Positions 59,101 through 64,000 of a stretch of DNA of 64,000 bases are shown in pieces; position 1 is the first letter of the stretch; each line of letters begins with the position of its first letter. The position numbers and the translations under genes are program-made. The stretch is taken from the NCBI GenBank assembly GCA_023362775.1, contig JALMGJ010000015.1, positions 8,414,501 through 8,478,500 on the forward strand, read 5' to 3'. The DNA comes from Charina bottae. Lineage: Eukaryota; Chordata; Lepidosauria; Squamata; Charinaidae. The notes under the pieces are model-generated. The model ran no database searches. It was not told the origin of the DNA and saw only the letters and a list, made by a program, of their open reading frames with translations.

Positions 59101-60250
59101 TTCTCCTTGGGTGGGATCCCTTATCCCAGGTAAAAGGATAAAATAGATCTCGAACATATTAAAAAAAATATTCCACACGATCCTATGCATATGTACTCGC
59201 TTCTCCTCTTCCTCGGAGACGGGAAAGCTGAGCGAAGGAAAATGTACAAAATATTCGCTTGCTTCCACCGACGCGCTCAGGACCAGTTTGAGCGCGCGGC
59301 GATAACGCTCTAATGGGGCTCGTCCTGAATTAGATCTGCCAAACGGATCCTCTGCAGGTGTTCGTGATTGCCACTCCCAAAGTTCCCACCCAGCATGGCC
59401 TTTGCTAGGCAAGGATTATGGCACCTGTAGCTCAGGACTTTTGGAGAGCGCCCGATTTTACAAAGGCCGAATTAAACGTTTTTTTTCGGGGCGCCCCCTT
59501 CCCAAACCCTTCTACGCTGAAGGAGGCAAGAATCGCTTGCAGATCAGGGCCCCTCTGCAAAACCGAGAGTCGGAAGACCCCAATCCTCAACCAAACCAAG
59601 GCACTTCAGGATCGCGTTCTGCTTCTGCGGCCGCTTTTGGCGGGAGGGGGGGGGGTCCAAAAGAACCCACAGCGGGACCCCGCCCTGCACACAAGGGCCC
59701 CTTCCCCATCCGCTGCTTCACAGTCCGCGCTCAATGTAATGGATTGAGTCTGGCTGCACGCAGAGGATCGCACTTTTCCCAAGCGCCGGAGATTGATTCC
59801 AGAGCCACATGCCACCAGCCCTCATTTGCGACTCTTTAGCCACGACATCCTTGCTAATCCTTCGGGAGAAGTCAAGGATGCCGCCGGGTGGTGGTCAAAG
59901 TTGATTGGGGTTGAGCTGCAAAGTTTTGCGCTGGGGCGCATCTTAGTGGCTCCCTCTTCGCAGACGCGCTGAGCGCAAACCAGGCACTCGCACTGCAGCC
60001 CCGAGGTTATCTGGGATTGTTGGTTTATGGCCCCCCTGAAAGTTTGTTGGGCTCCGTGAACCGCGGCTAAGGCGCGGAGCGGCAACGCAGCCCTTGACTC
60101 CCGCGAGAAAGCAGGAGTTAACTTCGACTCGCTTATCCGGAGCGTCGTTCTGGGGGAAAGGGCGGGGGAGGGTGCGGGATGAACCAGATTCAACGCGTTT
60201 TCACCCACCGCGGCGGGTTTGCCTAGAGATACCCCCCCCTCCTCCATTTC
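56130..60250. promoter_or_regulatory. Second CpG-rich block, no recognised gene
   Basis: About 4 kb with frequent CpG (for example CCGCCGCGGCGGCGG at 56188) starts 4.4 kb after the MAF poly(A) signal. Apart from one LINE 3' end at 56726-56955 it has no transposons. Several open frames of 100-145 codons occur on both strands but have no recognisable domains and overlap each other, as expected from stop-poor GC-rich DNA. It may be a regulatory island or the promoter of an unannotated non-coding RNA. Confidence 0.5.
56726..56955 (-). mobile_element. CR1/L3-like LINE 3' end
   Basis: ATTTATTTATTGAGATTCC, ACAACAACCCTGTGGGGTAG, TTGGCCCACAGTCACCCAAG and GGACCCGAACCTAGG follow the order of the common amniote CR1/L3-type 3' region on the minus strand. 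Confidence 0.7.
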
Positions 60251-61084
60251 CTCTGCTTAAGATTGTTTTGAGGGTGCGGAGCAATGTTGAACTGCCATCG
60301 ATAAATCAAATCCTTAGAGTAGAAAAGCAATTTCGGGAAACTTTAGTCAGACCCTTAAGAGGCTCGAAAGAGTTAGGAGATTCTTAGGAACAAGACCTTT
60401 GTGTGTGCCTTTATTTATTTGCTGGCATTTATGTATTCAGATATAGAGAAAGAGGCTGTTGGGTCTACATTTCTGATATTTTTTGTTTCCTCTGTCCTGA
60501 TCTCTAACATGGTGTTTGTAAAAAGAAAGGATGTTGCTCCCCTCTCCGTTTTTTTCACACCCCCCAAGTGAGTTTGGATGGATGTGAATTAATATAAATA
60601 ATCTTAAACGGGCGACAGGGAGAATAATCTCAGTCAATGGCAGGGCTCACCATTTGTGCTAAGCTGTGTTTCCTTTAAGGTTCACACAACCTCTTGTGCC
60701 CTAAACCATGGGTTACCAAGACTGAAGCTTGATTGCTAAGTCAAGTACAAACAAGCAAAGCATGTGATGGTTCCTGTGATGTGAGAAACCAGATAGTGAG
60801 GTATAGTTGTTAAAAGGGGGGAGCTAGTCTAATCCCCACTGAGTCCAGAAGTTGGTTGAATTGTTCCCAAGTTAGTTTCCACAATTCAGGGGGCTAAGCC
60901 AATCAGCTTTCATACCCAATTGAAGGTTGTGGTGAAAATTAAAAAAAAAAGAGGAAATAGATAATGGTGCATCCCTTTTGAAGCTCTTTACGGGAAGGGT
61001 AGATTAAGTTAAGTCAAGCTCAACTCCTGCTGACTATGCTATTTTTGTGGCAACAACATGAAGGGGTTTGTCCTTGAACCTTCT
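60251..61084. other. Non-coding stretch
   Basis: No gene recognised. Phrases of the AACCATGGTT-type repeat occur at 60675-60790. Confidence 0.4.
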
Positions 61085-61200
61085 GGGAAGTTTTTCCAAC
61101 TGCCCAACCTAGCCCTCATCCCTGAAGATTGCCTGGTAGTCTTCCATCTAAATACTAACCAGGGAAAGCCTGCTTAGCACTGAGGTCAACTAAGGCTCTC
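61085..61200 (-). repeat. 5S-rRNA-like SINE remnant
   Basis: GCCTGGTAGTCTTCCATCTA, AATACTAACCAGGGA and GCCTGCTTAGCACTGAGGTC align in order with the reverse complement of 5S rRNA (3' domain and adjacent stem). It is a degenerate SINE head rather than a functional 5S gene. Confidence 0.5.
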
Positions 61201-62316
61201 TTCTTTACCCAACTAGTAATCAGCAACAGGAAACCCGTGAAGAGAGGAATAGCATAGGAATTCCTTCCATTAATATGAGGCTGCCCTCTTTAATATACTT
61301 TCAAGGGAGAACCCCATTGATTTCAGTGGAGATTGCTTTTGAGCAGGACAACAGCATCCGTGGCCTTTAAGAACATAGTGAATAAGTTGCTGCAAGATGC
61401 TCAGTTAGTTATTGAACTAACTCAGATTATGGCTTGACAGATTACACTGAATCATAAAGTAATCAACATGTTGAACCACAAAGCCAACAAACCAAGGTTA
61501 CAATTAACCAAGCTTATCATATTGCGTCGGCGCAGTCTGCAGCAACATGGGGTGTGTAAGCCAGCCAATGTGGTTTCTAAACCATAGTTCATGGTATATG
61601 TTGGGTTAACAAAGTTGCTCCGTTTATGAGAGGAGCAGCCATCTTTGTGCTGATGCATCTTGCAATAGGAGTCTGCCTTTTCCCCCTTTCTTCCTCTGTT
61701 TTACCAAGAATGAAACAGTTCTCACAAGGATGGTGGTAGTCATGGCTTGGTTAGAACTGATCCACTAAGTGGTTATTCTGTCTTTTAATGCTGTGCTGAA
61801 GGCTGGAAGGAGTGCAAACATCAGGTTAACTATCCTTCCAGGTGCTGATAACATGAGGAGCAACTAACATGAGTAATAACTAATATTGAGTAGAATTTAT
61901 GGTTAAGTCTCTAACCCTGTACATGAAATGGCTGCCATGGTGGTTGCAACTAGGAACAAAACAGTCAGTTACCAGAAGACAAACTGCTACGGTAGGTCCT
62001 TCCTGCCATCGGCTGCTCCTGCTTATCTCTGGAGAATCTCAAAATCCACCAAGTGGATCTCAAGTGGTTTAAATTTAATAAATCCACTTGGACTGAAATA
62101 AATTTGAGCCCAGAAACATGATTGGAAAGCCAAGGTGAAAAGATCTGAAGCTCTTTCCGTTTAAAACTCCTGGTTACATCCCATTCTGAGAAAGTTGTTT
62201 TTAATTTCATTCATAATTTAGGGTGGGTAATGAGTTAATTGTTTCTGATTAAATCCCGGGATCTATCAATAAGTCCTGATGTAAGTTTTTCCTTCTGAGC
62301 TAGAGATCTGTTTAAT
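61201..62316. other. Non-coding stretch
   Basis: No gene recognised. AACCATAG/AACCACA-type repeat phrases at 61395-61640. Confidence 0.4.
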
Positions 62317-62321
62317 GTTTC

Positions 62322-62592
62322 TGTTAACCTAAAAAAGTAGACCAGACTAAGAAGCCAATGCTATATAAGTCAGGACTACTTTTTATTGTAACAGCTGTAG
62401 TAACAGAATCTTGCAAGTCTGAATGTGCTTCCCCCTCCCTCCCACTATCTTCCTGTGAACTAGGGAGGGGCCTGTCTGAGACCTTTTCTCAAGTTATTTT
62501 CTTGGCCTGGACTCAAGACCCTCTTATCTCACCATTGCCTTGGTAGCGGCTCTTCCTCCTGTCCTTCAAGGCCATTCCTTATTCCCTCTACA
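62322..62592 (-). repeat. Solo LTR, copy 3
   Basis: A 271-bp unit begins TGTTAACC and ends CTCTACA, flanked by the perfect 5-bp duplication GTTTC (62317-62321 and 62593-62597). It aligns with 13006-13269 from GTAGACCAGACTAAGAA to TTCAAGGCCATTCC. On the minus strand ACAATAAAAAG supplies a poly(A) signal. No internal region is adjacent. Confidence 0.88.
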
Positions 62593-62736
62593 GTTTCTAA
62601 GGCAAAAGTTAACTCTTCCAGTGACAAATTTTTGCACCCTAGTTTTTCTACAAGTTCAAAGGCCGAATATTAGCCAACTCTTTTCTTGCATCTGCAATCT
62701 CTTGGTTTTTCAAAAATTATAAGCCATTGTAAATGT

Positions 62737-62940
62737 ACAGTAAGCCTTTGATTTCATGGACCTCAATTTAATGGACTTTGGATATAGCAGACGCAATTTG
62801 CACCTGGAGTCCACCTCCAAATTCTAGACAGAATCCAATGTATCCAAAGTAGTCCAGACAATTTATGTCAATTTACATAATTATGCAAATAATGTGCATT
62901 GATGCAAATGATGCAAATTTGGATTGAATAGATTTCCCTT
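62737..62940 (+). mobile_element. Tigger/pogo-like fragment
   Basis: TACAGTAAGCCTTTGATTTC, ATGGACCTCAATTTAATGG and CTTTGGATATAGCAGAC have the form of a pogo/Tigger end (CAGTAAAACCTCGATTTAACGGAC type) next to a TA. The right end is not clear. Confidence 0.5.
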
Positions 62941-64000
62941 CCCCCAAGTAGACCTTTACATTAAGATTTTATATCATAAAAATAAGACCCAATGAATAGG
63001 TAACTCATTAACCAAATATTCATAATAGACAGTTTAAGCTGATTTTCAGTAACAACTGTGTTCTCTATTAGTGAAAGAATTGTTCCAAATACTGCTTTTG
63101 TGTAAGTGACTTGGCCCTAAATTAAATCTTGGCAATTCTGAATACTAATACGTTCATATTTCATCTGCAGAAGAAGATACAATTTCACTCTGAACCATTT
63201 TATAACATACTGTAATTTTGAAATAAAGGGGGAGAGTGAATGTTAAGATTCATTGTGAAATATTTTATTCATAATACGAAAAATAAGAAATAACATCTGT
63301 TAAAATACAGTATTTGTGTCATGCTAGATGGAAGTTTCTAAACACTTTTCTGGCTTTTATAATACATAAGCAGATGAGGAAGAAAAAAATGTTATTATAC
63401 AATAAGCTTATATAACAATGCTGTGAAACTGAGGAGAGATACTTGAGAGAAAGGGAAGAAGAATCAGCCATGTTAAATTAATAAATCTGTACTGCTTTTT
63501 CTAAGGTTGAGTTAATGTAGCTCTTTTTGGGTTCTTGTCTGTCTATTAATGCCCAATCACTGAATAATTTTAATTGAATAGTTGGACTTTGCTGTGCTTG
63601 CAGGTATAGGCTTTAGAGTGGCTTTGCTTTCAGTGAGTTGGTGATGGTAAAGCTGGAATAGGGATATCCTCTGGATAGTCTGAAGATAATAAAAGGATGC
63701 TGACCTCAACATATGGGGTGCTCTTCATATAGCGGTGGTGAGAATTGAATACCTATCACTTCCAAATAAATGCATCCATAATAGAATGGATTCACCAGCT
63801 GGCATGAAAGCAAAGGTCATTCTTGAGGAAAATGACACCTAAGGTCTGAAGAAGTCATCTGCTTTAAGAGATCCTGGGCAAAATGCCAGCGATCACATTT
63901 AAGAAGACAGTATCTCCAAATTGTGTTCCGTTATTTTTTTAAACACTGAAAAATAAAGGAGGCAGGCAAAGAACAGTTCTGCAGATTCTCATCATTCATT
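62941..64000. other. Non-coding stretch
   Basis: AT-rich, no gene or clear repeat recognised. Confidence 0.4.

Noticed and set aside
59402..60247. Overlapping 145- and 141-codon frames on opposite strands
   Set aside because: No family resemblance, no repeat-free conservation evidence, and GC-rich stop-poor composition.

Overview
The window reads as a stretch of a squamate reptile (lizard or snake) genome. The evidence is a vertebrate MAF gene surrounded by a repeat set typical of squamates: BovB (RTE-clade) LINEs, Sauria-type tRNA SINEs with the GGTAAAGGTTCCCC tail, a lizard-type L1, L2/CR1-clade LINEs ending in (TTTA)n tails, and hAT and Tigger-like MITEs. I cannot name the species. The only convincing host gene is MAF (c-Maf bZIP transcription factor), on the + strand at 48351-49490, with its promoter, a long 5' leader and a 3' UTR of about 2.3 kb.

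Layout. 1-5.1 kb: a nearly full-length L2/CR1-clade LINE on the minus strand whose EN-RT frame is broken by only two stop codons. 5.1-15.5 kb: unique sequence with LINE 3' ends, an L1 fragment, nested MITEs, a GC-rich hAT MITE, a solo LTR, a BovB 3' fragment and two Sauria SINEs. 15.58-24.70 kb: one compound insertion, a near full-length L1 with a 5' inversion (twin priming), bounded by a perfect 17-bp target duplication and carrying a 2.9-kb BovB inside its ORF1. 24.7-46.4 kb: non-coding sequence with SINEs, LINE tails, microsatellites, a second GC-rich hAT MITE, a Tigger-like element and a second solo LTR. 46.45-49.7 kb: CpG-rich MAF promoter and exon. 49.5-51.8 kb: MAF 3' UTR. 51.8-56.1 kb: non-coding. 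56.1-60.25 kb: a second CpG-rich block with no recognisable gene. 60.25-64 kb: non-coding, with a third solo LTR, a 5S-like SINE remnant and a Tigger-like fragment.

How it fits together. MAF sits alone in gene-poor DNA, as expected for a developmental regulator. Its proximal promoter combines a Maf-type palindrome, CCAAT boxes, an octamer-like site, a perfect CRE and a TATA box within about 150 bp. The leader carries several short uORFs. The annotated stop overlaps a consensus splice donor, which matches the known short/long c-Maf isoform choice; the long-isoform exon was not found here. No bacterial features, CRISPR arrays or functional RNA genes are visible. The most interesting structures are the twin-primed L1 with its nested BovB, and three dispersed solo LTRs of one family, each with its own 5-bp target duplication.
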